Shown here: positions 1 through 11,439 of the stretch, one piece after another
How positions within the stretch are numbered: position 1 is the first letter of the stretch
How the letters are laid out: each line of letters begins with the position of its first letter
Source: Artocarpus heterophyllus
Taxonomy: Eukaryota > Streptophyta > Magnoliopsida > Rosales > Moraceae
Length of the DNA: 64,000 bases
Assembly: GCA_025403435.1 (NCBI GenBank)
Contig: CM046342.1
Coordinates: 16,246,519-16,310,518 of the forward strand
Direction of reading: 5' to 3'
Position numbers and translations under genes: made by a program
The notes under the pieces: model-generated
Database searches by the model: none
What the model was told of the DNA's origin: nothing
The model's input: only the letters and a program-made list of their open reading frames with translations

Positions 1-110
1 GCAGCAATATGAAATGAAAAAAAGAAAGAAAGGAGTTTAATGTCACGAGTGCGAAGACCAGTCACATTCAATCTGAATGTGCAAACACTCTAAAAAAGAA
101 GAATAAGGCT

Positions 111-718
111 ATGACATCAACATGGAGCTATGATGCTTCAAAAAGGAAGGTAGATGATGTAGAAGATCGTACCAACAATTATGTGGCCTTCGCTATAAAT
201 ACTAAATTCCTAAGTAACTTGTTATTGAATTATGACGTCATTATTGTAGATTTTTTACAACAAAAGAAGGAACAGAATCTACTGAAGGTTTTAACGACAC
301 ATACTCCGAGACACTCTGACAGTGATGGTGAAGAACTTAATCGTGACAAGATTGAGAAGGCCTACAAGAAGATGTACAATAAGTGACTTTTTATTTGCAA
401 ACTCAATAAGTCATTTGAAGTGAAAGTTGCTACTTTTAAAAAGGAAAATGAAGGGTTATAAAGGGCAGCAACAATTATGAGATTTTGGCCGTAAAGCATC
501 AGAAGAAACTTGCAAAAACCAAAATTAAATTAGAGCAAACACAGAAGAATCTAAGAATGCTCAACTTCGGAATGTTAAAGTTGGATCATTTACTATCTCA
601 ACAAAAACTTGAAGGTGCTCATTTTGGGCTTGGCTACAAAAGACATGAGAACTCAGAGAAGACCACCTTTGTGAAGGCAACCTTCAGTAACATGAAGCAG
701 GACTCTCAAATACCTTAG
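111..718 (+). pseudogene. copia gag fragments (broken)
   Basis: Two open stretches (111-386 and 485-718) in different frames have the lysine-rich, coiled composition of the C-terminal half of a copia Gag (motifs such as NYVAFA and EELNRDKIEKAYKKMY). Near 797-840 a sequence resembling a CX2CX4HX4C zinc knuckle is present with its second cysteine codon changed and a stop after the Gln-Gly pair. The gene is interrupted by stops and frameshifts and cannot make a full Gag. It belongs to the SIRE-like remnant that fills 1-3547. Confidence 0.55.
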
Positions 719-921
719 GTAAGTAAAGGTAAGAAATCTATTGTTAAGATATTTGTTGCAACCAAAAGAGCAATAAACAGATTTATTCCAATTTGTCATT
801 ACTATAATATCCAGGGTATGTAAGACCTAAATGTTATGAGTACGTGGAAGTGTTAAAAAGAGGTATGTAGGTAAAAGCATATAATCAAAAACAAAATCCT
901 AAAATTCAAATAGACTTGTCC

Positions 922-1430
922 AATAAATCTTCTAGGAAGTTTTGGATAAGAAAATCTGATTTAATAGATTTTGTTGCATACACCTCTTTAAAAGCTTGTA
1001 CTACTAATGCTTGGTACTTGGATAGTGGTTGTTATAGGCATATGACAGGAAATCGGAAGATTCTGTCAAACTACCAAGAATGTGGTAAAGAATTTGTCAC
1101 ATTTGGCGACAGTATGAAAGGTTGTGTTCTTGGTAAGGGAACATTAAATGTGCATGGTTTTCCAAGGCTCAAAAATGTGTTACTTGAAGAAAATTTAAAA
1201 GCTAATTCGATTAGCATAAGTCAATTATGTAATCAAGACTTCGTTTGTGAAATTTAGAAAAGAAAATTGTCAAGTGTTTGATGCTAATGACAGTTGTGTT
1301 TTGACAGGTATAAGGTCGTCAGATAATTATAATTTGCTAACTCTTCCATTCATCATAACATGCACTCACAAGTGTCAAAGATTTGAATCTTTGAGAAAAG
1401 CCATTGGTATTTATACTATGTGAATATGAT
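922..1430 (+). pseudogene. copia protease / GAG-pre-integrase fragment
   Basis: The segment WYLDSGCYRHMTG near 1012-1050 is the retropepsin active-site region of plant copia Pol proteins (usual form D-S-G-C/A-x-x-H-M-T), followed by the typical run ending in a LKNVLLEENLKANSISISQLC stretch. A stop lies at 1255-1257. Reading on in another frame gives the expected CQVFD and CVLTG motifs of the GAG-pre-integrase region until about 1430. The catalytic Asp and Gly are kept, but the frame is broken and the downstream Pol domains are absent. Confidence 0.7.
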
Positions 1431-2571
1431 CCACAAACTATTATGATCAAACTTGAAATTTGGAATTTCTTGATTTTTTTATTGAATTGAAATTTTTATG
1501 AATCAATTTTTTTTTTGTACACAGCTTCACTTTTTTCTCTATCAAAATATTGATTTTAAGGCACAATAATCAAAGGTTGATGAATTATCTCATGACTTAG
1601 AGTTTAATATATTCTTGTATTGTAATCACATTTGTTTTAGAAAAATCATATACAGGTCTTTAATAAATTGAAAAAAAATTCATATGCAATTTTTTATTAA
1701 TGGGGAAAAAGCTACCTACACTTTTGTGCAAATGCTATTCACGAGTAATCTAGGCTTATGTATCACAAATATATAAAGGACGATCTACCATGAGAAAAAG
1801 GCTACCTTGGTGATAGAGTGAAAGGCACCCTAAAATTAATTTTAAAAAAAAAAAAATCTATAGGTGATCTAGATAAACAGGTTAGTTTGAACATTTTTTA
1901 TCTTCTAAAAATCAAAGTGCTAAAAATGAAAATATTCAAAAGGAGGTTTTTTTTTCTAAAATTTTACACACACACGGTTCATATTGAAATTTTTAACTTG
2001 ATTAGAAATCCAAAATAGTACAGATTTTATTTTTGAACATAACTTTGAGTGGTCAAAGTACTAGCATTTATATTGATGGGATCTTTTTTAACACTTTTGG
2101 CATTTAAACAAATTGTTACAACATTTTCTGTTTTATTTAAAACAAAATAAAACTTTTAGATGTTCACCGTCACAAGAGCCCGTATGAGTATGAAACTTCT
2201 TGTTGATCCATCATATATTGCACCAAGTTTTGCAACAGGATCGTTTAGCTCTCATTGATATCTCTACGTCATCCACTGTTCAAGTTGCCTCCACCTCTTC
2301 CGCACAGCCAACTGCACAACGCTCATCCTCCTCCGCTTCAATCAATTCTCCTTGAGTCTGCTTTGGTCATTCTTTTAACAAAAAAAGGGAGATAATTTTA
2401 TATTGTTTTTCTGTTTCAGTGTTAGTTTTAGTGTTTAACATCTTTATATATTCTTGAATGCACTATTTAGGGGGGAGTTATTGTTACTTTTTGGTAGTTC
2501 CTGTGCTTGAAGAGGGTTTTTTTTTTTTTGGTCTTGTGTTATTTTGCCAAAACAATACCAAAGAAGGAGAT

Positions 2572-3547
2572 TGTTGGGATTTTAATATTGGCATTACTTT
2601 GTTTATCATAGGATTTGTTATTTGATTTGATTTTGTGGTTAATTTGTTGCAGAAATTAAATTTGGACTAAGTTTGGATTTGTTGGATTTAATTTTGAAAA
2701 ATTTCAGAATTATTGAAATTTGCTCAAATTGCTCTTATCATTTTGTTTCTTGTTTTTATAAGTCAAACAATACAGATATGTGATTTTATTCTTTGTGGAA
2801 ATTGTTTCAAAAGAGTTAATTGGGTTGATTTGTTCAACTTTTAATAATTTTTGAAAAGTTGAAATTGGATGAGTTTGCAAAGACGATTGTGTTTTGCTCT
2901 GTAACTTATCTAGGTACATGAAAGTATCCATCAGATTTGTGCAACTTTAATTAATGATTTCAAGATTTCAACGAGAATGGTTTTTATTTGCAGATTTGTT
3001 GCCGAATTTATTACAACAAAATCTGTAACAAAATCCAAACAATGGACTGCTTAAAAGGTCACCATTAATTGGTACTTTAGGCTATTTATGTAAAGCCTTA
3101 CAATGATCTTAGGATGGTGAGAGAGCCTCAGAATTACAGATAAATTATTTATAAGTGTTGTATATCTTTTGTTTATTTGGGAGAAGAGATTTGGGTTTTT
3201 GAGATAAAACTCTAAGTTGAGGAGATTTCAACATTTTAAGTCGTGGGATCTCACTGAGCACATTTATTGGGTTGTTATAGTCATAGGCATCATACTTAAA
3301 GAGGGAGCCTTAGGGAGAATAAGTCTAATTGATTTGTAACTTTGTTTACTTAGTGAATTGTTCGTGCTTTGGACGTCGTCTCACAAATGTAGGTGGTTAT
3401 CGAACTGTGATATCAATCTCACGCATCCATTTTACTAGTTCATATTTATTAAAAATTTGTTATAACAAACTTAAACATAAACATCACAAAAGACATAACA
3501 AACTTAAACATAAACTCGGTAAAAAACACAACCGGTACTTTCAGACA
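2572..3547 (+). repeat. 3' LTR of the SIRE-like copia element
   Basis: Starts TGTTGGGATTTTAATATTGG immediately after a purine tract (AAAGAAGGAGAT, 2560-2571), which is how copia 3' LTRs begin. The right edge is set at a CA dinucleotide after an ACCGGTACTTTCAGA run; this edge is approximate because the partner LTR is outside the window. Small open frames inside are not genes. Confidence 0.5.
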
Positions 3548-5410
3548 TTTCTATGAAGTGGGATGATTGCTCATATTATGCCCTATACTGGATTCGGCTA
3601 CAGAGCTTTCACATTGGAAATTCTAGTGGCTCTGACCATACTACACATAGTGGGATAAGTTGGCAGAAAGAACATAGTTGCAAGTGGAAATTCCGATAAG
3701 AATTTGTATGGTCTAGCTTAAGTATTAGGCCCTGATTTTCTACTTGATAATAACTGTTTCTATTAAATAACATAACAACAATAAGACAACAAAATTCATT
3801 TTTCCTCTTAATATGTTCCAAGGCTAACATAAAGGTGAACCTGCAGTTTTTTAAATGGGGTTGAGAGAATGTACGAAGAGGATTAATTGCTTCAATAAGT
3901 CTCAATGTAAATATTACAAGAGAGTTTTGTTTGCAAACTTCTTAAAAAAAAAAAAGAAAAAGAAAGAAAGAAAGAGCAAACAGCAAGGATCATGTAAAGA
4001 TCATTTTACATGACCTTATTTAATCACTAAATGGATTTACCAACATCAACACTTCAAGAACACCAAGATTATAGGAAATAATGGTGCACAACTCTGTATT
4101 TTTTATAAAACCTTTCGTAAGAAGCGTCAAATACAGAAGATGTTGCACTTCTATGCGGTGCTTAGATAGTCATTAAGGATTGTAGGAATAGAAGCTGGTG
4201 TACCAAGATAGCACCAACGAGGCAATGAATCCTCGAGTGTCATACGGATCCCTCGTTGCAATGGCACTGACTCAAACCCAAGACCTTGTTAGGAAGAATG
4301 AGCAACCTTACCACTCAACAAATGACTGATGGGAATAAATGAAATTTTATAGTAAAGAAATGAAGCCTGATAAAAAGCACATAGGAAAGATCTAATGCAG
4401 CATGGCGAATAGAAGGCAGAGTGAAGCAATCTAAAAAGAATGCCAAGAATATTATGGCCCTAGGGAAGTGAGATTTATCCTTACATCAAGACATGTCATG
4501 TATTACCAAGCGAAGTTATCCCATCTCTAAATTTTTACAGAGTCCTAAAATGAACTTCTACATATCAAGGATTGTTTTCCTCCAAGGGAGGACTTTGGTT
4601 GCGCTGAAGAAATATTCGCGAATATGAAGCCTCCTCAGCAAGTGGATCTGGTGCTGAGTGTAAGATCAGACAGCGAAGGAGGCTTTTGCTCCTGTCCTTA
4701 CTTTTATTTTAGTCTTTATCTTTTGGCTGGAGGGCAGAGGGAGGGATTTGGAAGCTAACAGGAAAGGCTGTTCATAAAGTTGGATTTGAGAGAGAAAATC
4801 AAGCATATGGGATACCATTATAAAGGACTTTTCCCAATTTTGCACTGGTGATGAAATCCTACTTTCCATTGGATGATATTAAAGATTCCTAACAAAGAAA
4901 AATTCAGCACTATCCAGTATCCAAGCAGGAGCCTAGAATTAGACAAACTCAGAAAAGTAGTTTCTTTTTTTGGTGAGCATTCCAAACAAAAAAGGAATTC
5001 TTATATATCCATGTTTTAGTTCACAGATAATAATTATTCAAACTTCAACAAAGCAGTCTTTGAGAGAATGAACTTCCATCTTGATAATAATAGTCATACA
5101 AACAAAAGGGGTGCAGGAGAAAACGTGGAAACCTAAGTTCCGTTTTTAAAGAAGGTAAAAAAGTGAAACACATACATGGAACAATTCCCTTATGAAGCAT
5201 CAACCCTACATTCATGTTTGTTGAAGGCAAACCCAAAATCTCTTCACAAATGAAGCTGAGCATTAGCATACATTTTTATATATGTCATCACAGAACGTGG
5301 GACTTAACTCTTAAGGTACAACAATAACAACAAAAGTTCCAGAAACCCAATACATCAGTACATTAAAAAAAAAAAAAAAAAACCCATTTTTCATTTTTTC
5401 ATACTATGCA
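3548..5410. other. Intergenic stretch, no gene recognised
   Basis: About 1.9 kb without a convincing coding region. A purine-rich (A)n/(GAAA)n run lies at about 3940-3975. Short open frames at 3609-3905, 4666-4869 and 5045-5269 (all minus) show no family features. The part near 4560-4870 is less AT-rich and might be an old exon or repeat, but I could not identify it. A poly-A run lies near 5366-5382. Confidence 0.5.
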
Positions 5411-5432
5411 TTATATATATATATATATATAT
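5411..5432. repeat. (TA)n microsatellite
   Basis: Uninterrupted alternating TA run just downstream of the RALF gene stop codon, within its probable 3' untranslated or terminator region. It is a plausible length-polymorphic marker. Confidence 0.9.
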
Positions 5433-5458
5433 AATAATTAAAAAAACCAAAAGTTTTT

Positions 5459-5863
5459 TTAATCATTCAGTCCTTTGATAGTACCTCTACATCTAGTGAT
5501 CATCTCACAACCTCTACTGTAAGGATTTGCAGGGCCAACATGACAGTTGTAGTAAGGAGCACCAGGACTTGAACACGGAACCATGTCCCTCTTAAGAGTC
5601 TCATAGCTTATGTACTTCTTCTGCATTGCCAAAACTCTCCTGCTGATCTCTGAATCCATTTCCATTTCTATCTCACGGAAACAATCTCCGATCTTGTTAG
5701 AAGAACAAACCCTTTTCTCCAGTCTCTCAATCTCACCGATTTGGAGCGAATTCAGGTCCAAAACTGAGACTCCATTACAGGTTGAGAAATGGGTGTTGAG
5801 CAACAGGAGTGCTAGGGAGAGGAATATGGTCATGGGAAAATAGGCTTTGCTGGGTTTTGACAT
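5459..5863 (-). CDS. RALF (rapid alkalinization factor) prepropeptide
   Basis: A 134-aa secreted peptide hormone precursor in one uninterrupted exon, as usual for RALF genes. RALF peptides act in the apoplast, where they bind FERONIA-type receptor kinases with LLG co-receptors and, in some clades, LRX cell-wall proteins, altering apoplastic pH and growth. Visible features: Met plus a hydrophobic signal peptide (about residues 10-29, ending STCN); an acidic propeptide; a dibasic site-1-protease-type cleavage motif RRVLA at 75-79; then the mature peptide with YISYETLKRD (84-93) and four conserved cysteines at 97, 107, 119 and 125 in the frame of PCS, YYNC, NPYSRGC and TRCR. Two extra cysteines (53, 61) lie in the propeptide. 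The length is normal and the ATG has an upstream promoter-like region. No disabling change is seen. The clade is not assigned. Confidence 0.95.
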   Translation of the reverse strand: MSKPSKAYFPMTIFLSLALLLLNTHFSTCNGVSVLDLNSLQIGEIERLEKRVCSSNKIGDCFREIEMEMDSEISRRVLAMQKKYISYETLKRDMVPCSSPGAPYYNCHVGPANPYSRGCEMITRCRGTIKGLND

Positions 5864-5955
5864 TATTGTTCTTCTGGTGTTTTCTTTCTTCTTTTTTGTG
5901 TTTTATTTTGTGGAAATGTAAAAGTGAGATTCCAGTTCCAGGGTTGGAGATAGGT

Positions 5956-5965
5956 CCATATATGG
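5956..5965 (-). promoter_or_regulatory. Candidate TATA / CArG-type box of the RALF gene
   Basis: The palindrome CCATATATGG lies about 95 bp upstream of the RALF ATG, at a sensible distance for a TATA element. It also fits the CC(A/T)6GG CArG consensus bound by MADS-domain proteins. An inverted CCAAT pentamer (ATTGG on the minus strand) lies just upstream at about 5970. Both are sequence matches only. Confidence 0.45.
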
Positions 5966-7576
5966 GCCACCAATGAGTCCAAGCATTATTATTATTTTTA
6001 TTATTATTTAGAATGTGTCATCGTTTATTGTTATACATATGAGCTTTATGTTGTAACGTGAAAGTGAAATAAAAATAAAGATATAATTTAAAGTTAAAAC
6101 TTATACATTATAATATATAAAAATTTTATATTATACTTATAAAAATATTATAAAAATAATATTATAATTAAAGTTAAAACTTATATATTATAACATATAA
6201 AGACTATAGTTATAAAAATTTTATATTATAACAATTGAAATATGTTAGTTCTAATCAATTTGTTAAACTGTTAGTTGGGTTGGGCTGCGTCTACGTGAAG
6301 AGATGAAAACAATAGAACAATCCAAAATCCCATGAATCCCATCATTAAAGACACGGAAAATTTGTTGAGCTAACGAAATTTTTTTATTTTAATTCTTTAG
6401 TTTCTATGCTACCCATTTACCGACGGACAAAAATTTTTCATTTAATTTTTCATTACATGTATACCGCAGAGTAGATGTATACATCAATTTTTGAGAGGGA
6501 AATCATTTTGCTATTCACAAAATAATAGATCTTGGTATAAAAATATACTATATATTAAACCAAGGCTTATAATTTTATAAGTTATGGGGTTTATGAAAAT
6601 GATTATTATATAAAAAAAATATTAGGCGGGAAAAATATGAAACTGGCGCTAACAGTTTTCAGTTCACTTAGCATCTGGGTATATCCTTTATTAACAAATA
6701 AATTTGTAACTCCTTTATTTGCGAGCTAAAAACTATCTGTTGTCTTGATAAATAAATGCTTTATCTACTTTATTTACTTGATATTTTTTATTTTATTTAA
6801 TTAGTGAATAATTTTTTTTTAACAATTTTAACACCTATAATTTACTAATTTACCCATTTCTTTATTTACTAGTTCCTTATTGAATATTTACTAATTTAGT
6901 ATATGCATTATTAGTTTTTAATTTTAAAACATCCCTAATTAAGGACCCTAAATTCAAATTCAAAAAACAAAATGCAAGAAGTCATCGATGTTGCTATCTT
7001 TTGTTAATTGAATTAAACATCAAATTAGCTTACTTTGCTATCCAACGTTTATTTTTTATTTCAATAATTTTTTACAAAAAAATTTCAGGGTATTTGTTTT
7101 TATAAGAATAAATCCTACTACTTCTAGTCTGGGGCTTTATTGTTTTTAGGATGGGGAAAATAAGAATTCCATCAGTTCAACAATAATAAAAGAAAAACCT
7201 TTCCTTTTTATTTATATTATTTTATACTATAATACCATGACTATATTATTTAATAAAATAAATATATTTTGAATATATTTATCAAATTAATATATAAGAA
7301 AAATATAATGTAAAATTTGTAGTCAAAACTAATAGGTTATTGAAACTAATTAATTAAGTTTAAGACGTGCTTTATACCTTTAAAAGCCATTCTTTCTAGC
7401 AAAAGGTAACGTTACTGGAAAATACGACATGTCATGGAGAAAGACTTGGCTAGGAAAGTCAGATCGCGATGAATGTCGTGTGGTCATAAAAAATCTCACG
7501 ATCTTGCTTGAGAAATTGCAATTGCACGTCCCAATGGAGCATGCCAATGCGAGCTCACGATGGCTCGCAATATATA
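5966..7576. other. AT-rich intergenic DNA with a local duplication
   Basis: No gene recognised. Between about 6078 and 6232 an AT-rich unit containing AAAGTTAAAACTTATA followed by a TTTTATATTATA tract occurs twice in tandem (roughly 85-100 bp units, diverged). The rest is unremarkable low-complexity plant intergenic sequence. Confidence 0.5.
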
Positions 7577-9487
7577 CGTAACACCCTTAAATTTTAAAAT
7601 AAAGTTAATTATGTTAAGTTTAGTTATTAAGTGTGTCAGTGTAAATTTTGTTGATAATTTTAGTCATTTAAAGATTTTGTTACATTTGTCATATTTAAAA
7701 ATTTAAATTTTAGTGTTAAAAATATCAAATGACATTTTACCCCTATTTTTTTCATATTTACGAAAAATGCCATTGGGCCTTTAAATTTTCTTTTTCTTTT
7801 TCCTTTCCCTTCCCATTTCTCACGATCACTCTCTCTCTCTTTCACTCGTCTCTCTCTTTCTCTCTCTCATTCTCTTAAAAATTTTAATTTCAAAATCGAG
7901 CCCAAGCTTCGGTTTAGCAGATTGGGGGCTTGGGAACGTGATTGAGTAACCACAAACACGATTCAAGGATTGAATCAAGGTTAGTTTTCAAAATTTCAAA
8001 ACTTTTTCAATTTTTTAATTTTCTTTGTATTTTGCAATCCGAGCTTTGATGAGCTTAGATAATGTTTAATCTAAGCTTATAAGACTTGTTTTACAATGAA
8101 TCTAAGCTTTATTTGAACAAAAATTGAATTAATCAAGTTTTTGTATTTTTCTTTGATTTTCAAATCAAAAGTGAAATTGAGTTTAAATTTGAGGAAAATG
8201 CTTTAAATGTGTTCTATTATGGTTTTCTATGCTTTATATATGATTTTCATGATATGAGAATTGAAAAATAGGTTTTAAATTTGAATTTTGAGCTTGGGGA
8301 GATCGAGACTCGAAGCCTCGGGTCCCCAGATTTTTCCAGTTCGGCAGGCCAAACTACGTGTTTGGCAGGCCGGATTCAAAGGTTCGGCAGGCCGGATTCA
8401 TCTGGTCGACAGGCCGAACCTGGTTGGTCGGCAGGCCGAACTGTGCAGTTCGGCAGGCCGGTTCAGGGTGTTCGGCAGGCCGACTGTGGACTTGGAAAAA
8501 TTATGTTTTTATTACGGTTTTCAATGTTTGACGATTCCAAAATGTTACAAAAAGGGTTATGATTTTGGGTTATGATTATTTTGAGTTAAAAGGCACACTG
8601 ATAATTAAATTAACATAATGATATTTGTTAAATATGATTTCTGATCTTAAATACAGTTTTTAAGGTTTTGAACGTATGTGGACCGTACGTTGGATTTATT
8701 TGGAGTTTACGTTATTAGATTTTAATGAGGTAGGATATTACTATCCATTTCTTTGGTAACCCCTTTAAATCGTTTGGCCAAAGTTTATTTCTTAAATGTC
8801 TCTTTTTAAGAATGATTTTTGTCTTTGAATTTGAAGAATTATATTTTGATATTCTTTTCGGATTTCCAAAACCCGTATGGTGATGTTGTGTCAAGTTGCT
8901 TTCAAGTAAGTGTTTTTATGATTTGTTGAGATTTTGAGATTTATTTTAATTAGAATGAATTATAAATAATTCTCTGTTCTTGATCATTATATTTGAAACA
9001 TAACTTGTTTTTAAATAATTATCCTACTGAGTCTTTCGCTCACGTTTTCCTATTTTTAAAATCCTACCTCCAGGTTGAGGAAGAAGAATAGGCCCAGGAT
9101 CGGAACCTGGCTCTTTGGATTGAAATGATATTTCCTTTAAAACTGTATTATGATGCGTGTACTGTATGACTTGTCCTAGTGTTGACATCATTTTCGTCTC
9201 TATTAATTATATATTTTAATTTATCTTAGAGACGATGAATTATAATGAATTTCAATGATTTTGTATTATTGATATTATGATTTATTTATTTATCTACTCA
9301 CCTTCGTAGTAAGCATCCACGTGATGGCGAATAATAATAGGATCTCGGCCTCACCTTCGTGGCATTCACGTGACGGTGACCGCCGATATTATCATTTATT
9401 CCGATGATATTTATTTATTTTTATCGTATATTTATACTCTTTTCTTTATTTACCTAAAACTCCCTGACCCCATCCTAGGGCGTCACA
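7577..9487 (+). mobile_element. Solo LTR of a Ty3/gypsy-type element (1911 bp)
   Basis: Begins CGTAACACCCTTAAATTT (first base T>C relative to the usual TG) and ends in GGGCGTCACA. It is flanked on both sides by the 5-bp direct repeat ATATA (7572-7576 and 9488-9492). No internal region lies between, so this is a solo LTR left by LTR-LTR recombination. The 3' third carries the ACTGAGTCTTTCGCTCAC block common in chromovirus-type gypsy LTRs. Short open frames here (for example 8281-8575) are not genes. Confidence 0.88.
8338..8492. repeat. GGCAGGCC minisatellite inside the solo LTR
   Basis: Seven imperfect copies of a motif centred on TCGGCAGGCCGA, spaced about 19-25 bp apart. It is GC-rich in an otherwise AT-rich LTR, and several copies are near-palindromic (TTCGGCAGGCCGAA type). 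It is the only GC-rich block in the surrounding few kilobases. Confidence 0.85.
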
Positions 9488-9492
9488 ATATA

Positions 9493-9744
9493 TCTCCGAG
9501 CTTTCACACAATGAAGACGGTGGTACAATTCTGAGGAGAAGATACGTAGAGACATTTGAGTGACTTTAACTTTTTAGTATAAGATATGCTATTAAATTTT
9601 ATCCTCTAAAAGTTTCGCTATTAATTTTTATTTCCCTTCCAAAATAGATTGTTTGCGCCATTCATATTATTCAACCCAATGGATTGGTTGGACTATCTCA
9701 CAATAAGTAGCCCCTTCTAGTCTATTTCATTTTGTGAGGCCTTG
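9493..9744. other. Short spacer between the solo LTR and element A
   Basis: Unrecognised sequence ending in the CCTTG target-site copy of element A (9740-9744). Nothing further seen. Confidence 0.5.
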
Positions 9745-10030
9745 TCTTGAGGAATTGGATATTTGATATCGTCTCTGCATTTGAAAAGTATCTTTCTAGC
9801 TGTTAAATCTTCCAAATATGGATTGCATCAATTTGTTGAGAAGGCAATCATGGGATAACTAGCTGTAGACTTCTATTTTTTGGTTTGGTATCAACTTGTA
9901 TTTATAGCTTTTATTTCTTTCCTTTGTAATGGAAGCTTAGTTATTCTTCTTGGATGTATATATATGTAAAGACCGTTGTATTTCATTTTTAGCAACCAAA
10001 CATAAAATTCGATACTTAGAATTATTTTCA
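9745..10030 (+). repeat. 5' LTR of element A
   Basis: 286 bp, ending ATTATTTTCA directly before the primer-binding site. Its partner is at 31897-32185. It starts TC rather than the canonical TG in both copies. Confidence 0.88.
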
Positions 10031-10046
10031 TGGTATCAGAGAGGTC
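10031..10046 (+). promoter_or_regulatory. Primer-binding site of element A
   Basis: TGGTATCAGAGAGGTC abuts the 5' LTR. The first 11 bases match the 3' end complement of plant initiator-Met tRNA (TGGTATCAGAGC type), the usual primer of plant copia elements. Confidence 0.85.
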
Positions 10047-10051
10047 TTTGA

Positions 10052-11150
10052 TTGCTTGATCCTGTTACCATCACCTCCATTGCTAAAGATAGTGCTAGAA
10101 CAGTCACTCCAACCAGAGCAGTGAAAGCCCTTTCACTACCAGTTGAACAATTTCAATCGGCCAAGCAACCAAATTGTTACTCATCTTTTGAAAGGGACAA
10201 ACTATTTGATGTGGAAGAGGGCAGTAACCAATACACTCATCTCAAACCACAAAATGGAGTTTGTTGATGGAAGGCTCCTAAAGCCAAAGGAAGGAGATCC
10301 AGAGTAGGAGAATTGGATCACTTGCAATTCCATGGTTATATCTTGGATTTTCAACTCTCTCAACGAAGAACTGCACCACAGGGTCATATACCATGACACA
10401 GCACGTGGCATGCAGAAGGAGTTAGAAGAGAGATTCTTATAGGGAAGTGGACCAAGAATTCAATAAATCAAAAAGGAGATAACCAACATGTGACAAGGTG
10501 AGATGATAATTTTTGCATATTTTGCAAGAATTAAAAGCTTGTGGGAGCAACTCAATGGTTTTTCCAAGCCACACATGTCGGGATGCATCGGCTACACATG
10601 CGGTGTTGGTGCAAAGAAGAAGAAGGAGGAGAGACTTCATCAGGTCCTCATTGGGCTGAATGACACATTTGGGGTTGTGAGATCTAGTCTCCTTTACAAG
10701 GATCCTTTGCCCAGCTTATTAAACGGATACTCTCTATTGACATCCAAAGAAGTCACCATGGGAAAGCCTCTCATGGCTGAAGCAGCGGCTTTTAAGGTGG
10801 ATGCTGAAAACTCCAAGGGTAGGGATTAGGAGAGGAGGCAGAGATATGACGATTACAAGAAGGTAGGACATGTGAAGAAGCAATGCTTCGAGTTAGTGGG
10901 GTGTACATCCAACTGAAATCCCAAGAAAAAAAGGAGACCAATGGCCAATGTTGCTATGATCAAGAGCAAAAAAGACATGGTTCAAATGGGGTTTTTGCAA
11001 GAACAATATAATCAACTCCTGTCGCTTCTAGCAAAGGACAACCCAATGGCACCGATGGTAACTTCATTGGTAACTTTAAGAATGAATGGATTCTTGACAA
11101 TGGTGCATCTGATCACATCGTCTGTGATGCAACATTGTTAAAGAATGCCA
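10052..11150 (+). pseudogene. Element A gag and protease (decayed)
   Basis: The Gag part is recognisable from YFARIKSLWEQLNGF (about 10515-10560) and the following RLHQVLIGLNDTFGVVRSSLL stretch, typical of copia UBN2-type Gag. A zinc knuckle at about 10835-10890 has lost its first two cysteines (YDDYKKVGHVKKQC). The protease active site is visible near 11090-11130 as WILDNGASDHIVCD (DNGA in place of DSGA) in a frame different from the preceding ATG-led stretch. Several stops and frame changes are present. Confidence 0.75.
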
Positions 11151-11439
11151 TGAAACCAAAATTTCCCTTTAAAGTTTCTTTATTGAATGGAGAAAAATCA
11201 TAAGTACAATTGATTGGAAAGGCTAAAGTTTTGAATAATATTATCCTTAGCTAGGTTCTATATTTGAAGAATTTCAATTGTAATTTAATCTCCATTAGAA
11301 AATTAACAAAGGAACTAAAGTGTTCTGTTTTGTTTGTTAAAAATGGTTGTTTTATATAGGACCATGTCACCAAGATGGTGATTGGAATGGGTGAGCTTAA
11401 GGGGCGATTGTATCTTCTCATCTAAGAGTTACCGAGTTC

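Larger units (their letters stand above)
1..3547 (+). mobile_element. Degenerate SIRE/Maximus-like Ty1/copia element, 5' part outside the window
   Basis: Plus-strand copia wreck. In order it keeps gag fragments, a broken zinc knuckle, a retropepsin-like segment, then a jump to 3' untranslated sequence, a purine tract and an LTR. Integrase, reverse transcriptase and RNase H are missing between about 1450 and 1800, so a large internal deletion is inferred. The region near 2270-2355 reads as a Ser/Thr/Ala-rich tail ending in a stop, followed by a purine-rich stretch, as in the 3' end of SIRE-type elements. The lineage name is an inference from this layout. The 5' LTR is not in the window, so no target-site duplication can be checked. 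Confidence 0.65.

Noticed and set aside
4666..4869. 67-codon minus-strand frame near the RALF gene, considered as an exon
   Set aside because: No family features and no clear splice context. Left as unassigned.
8338..8492. Regularly spaced repeats considered as a CRISPR-like array
   Set aside because: Units are imperfect, spacers are only about 7-13 bp, and the host is a plant. It is a minisatellite in an LTR.
8281..8575. Two overlapping frames rich in GRQ/SAGR repeats, suggestive of a repeat protein
   Set aside because: They are translations of the GGCAGGCC minisatellite in a solo LTR, in two frames at once. No start context or family.
10031..10046. Match to tRNA-Met sequence considered as a tRNA gene
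   Set aside because: Only the last 11 or so bases match and they sit directly after an LTR. It is a primer-binding site. The same applies at 22169-22181 and 53809-53821.
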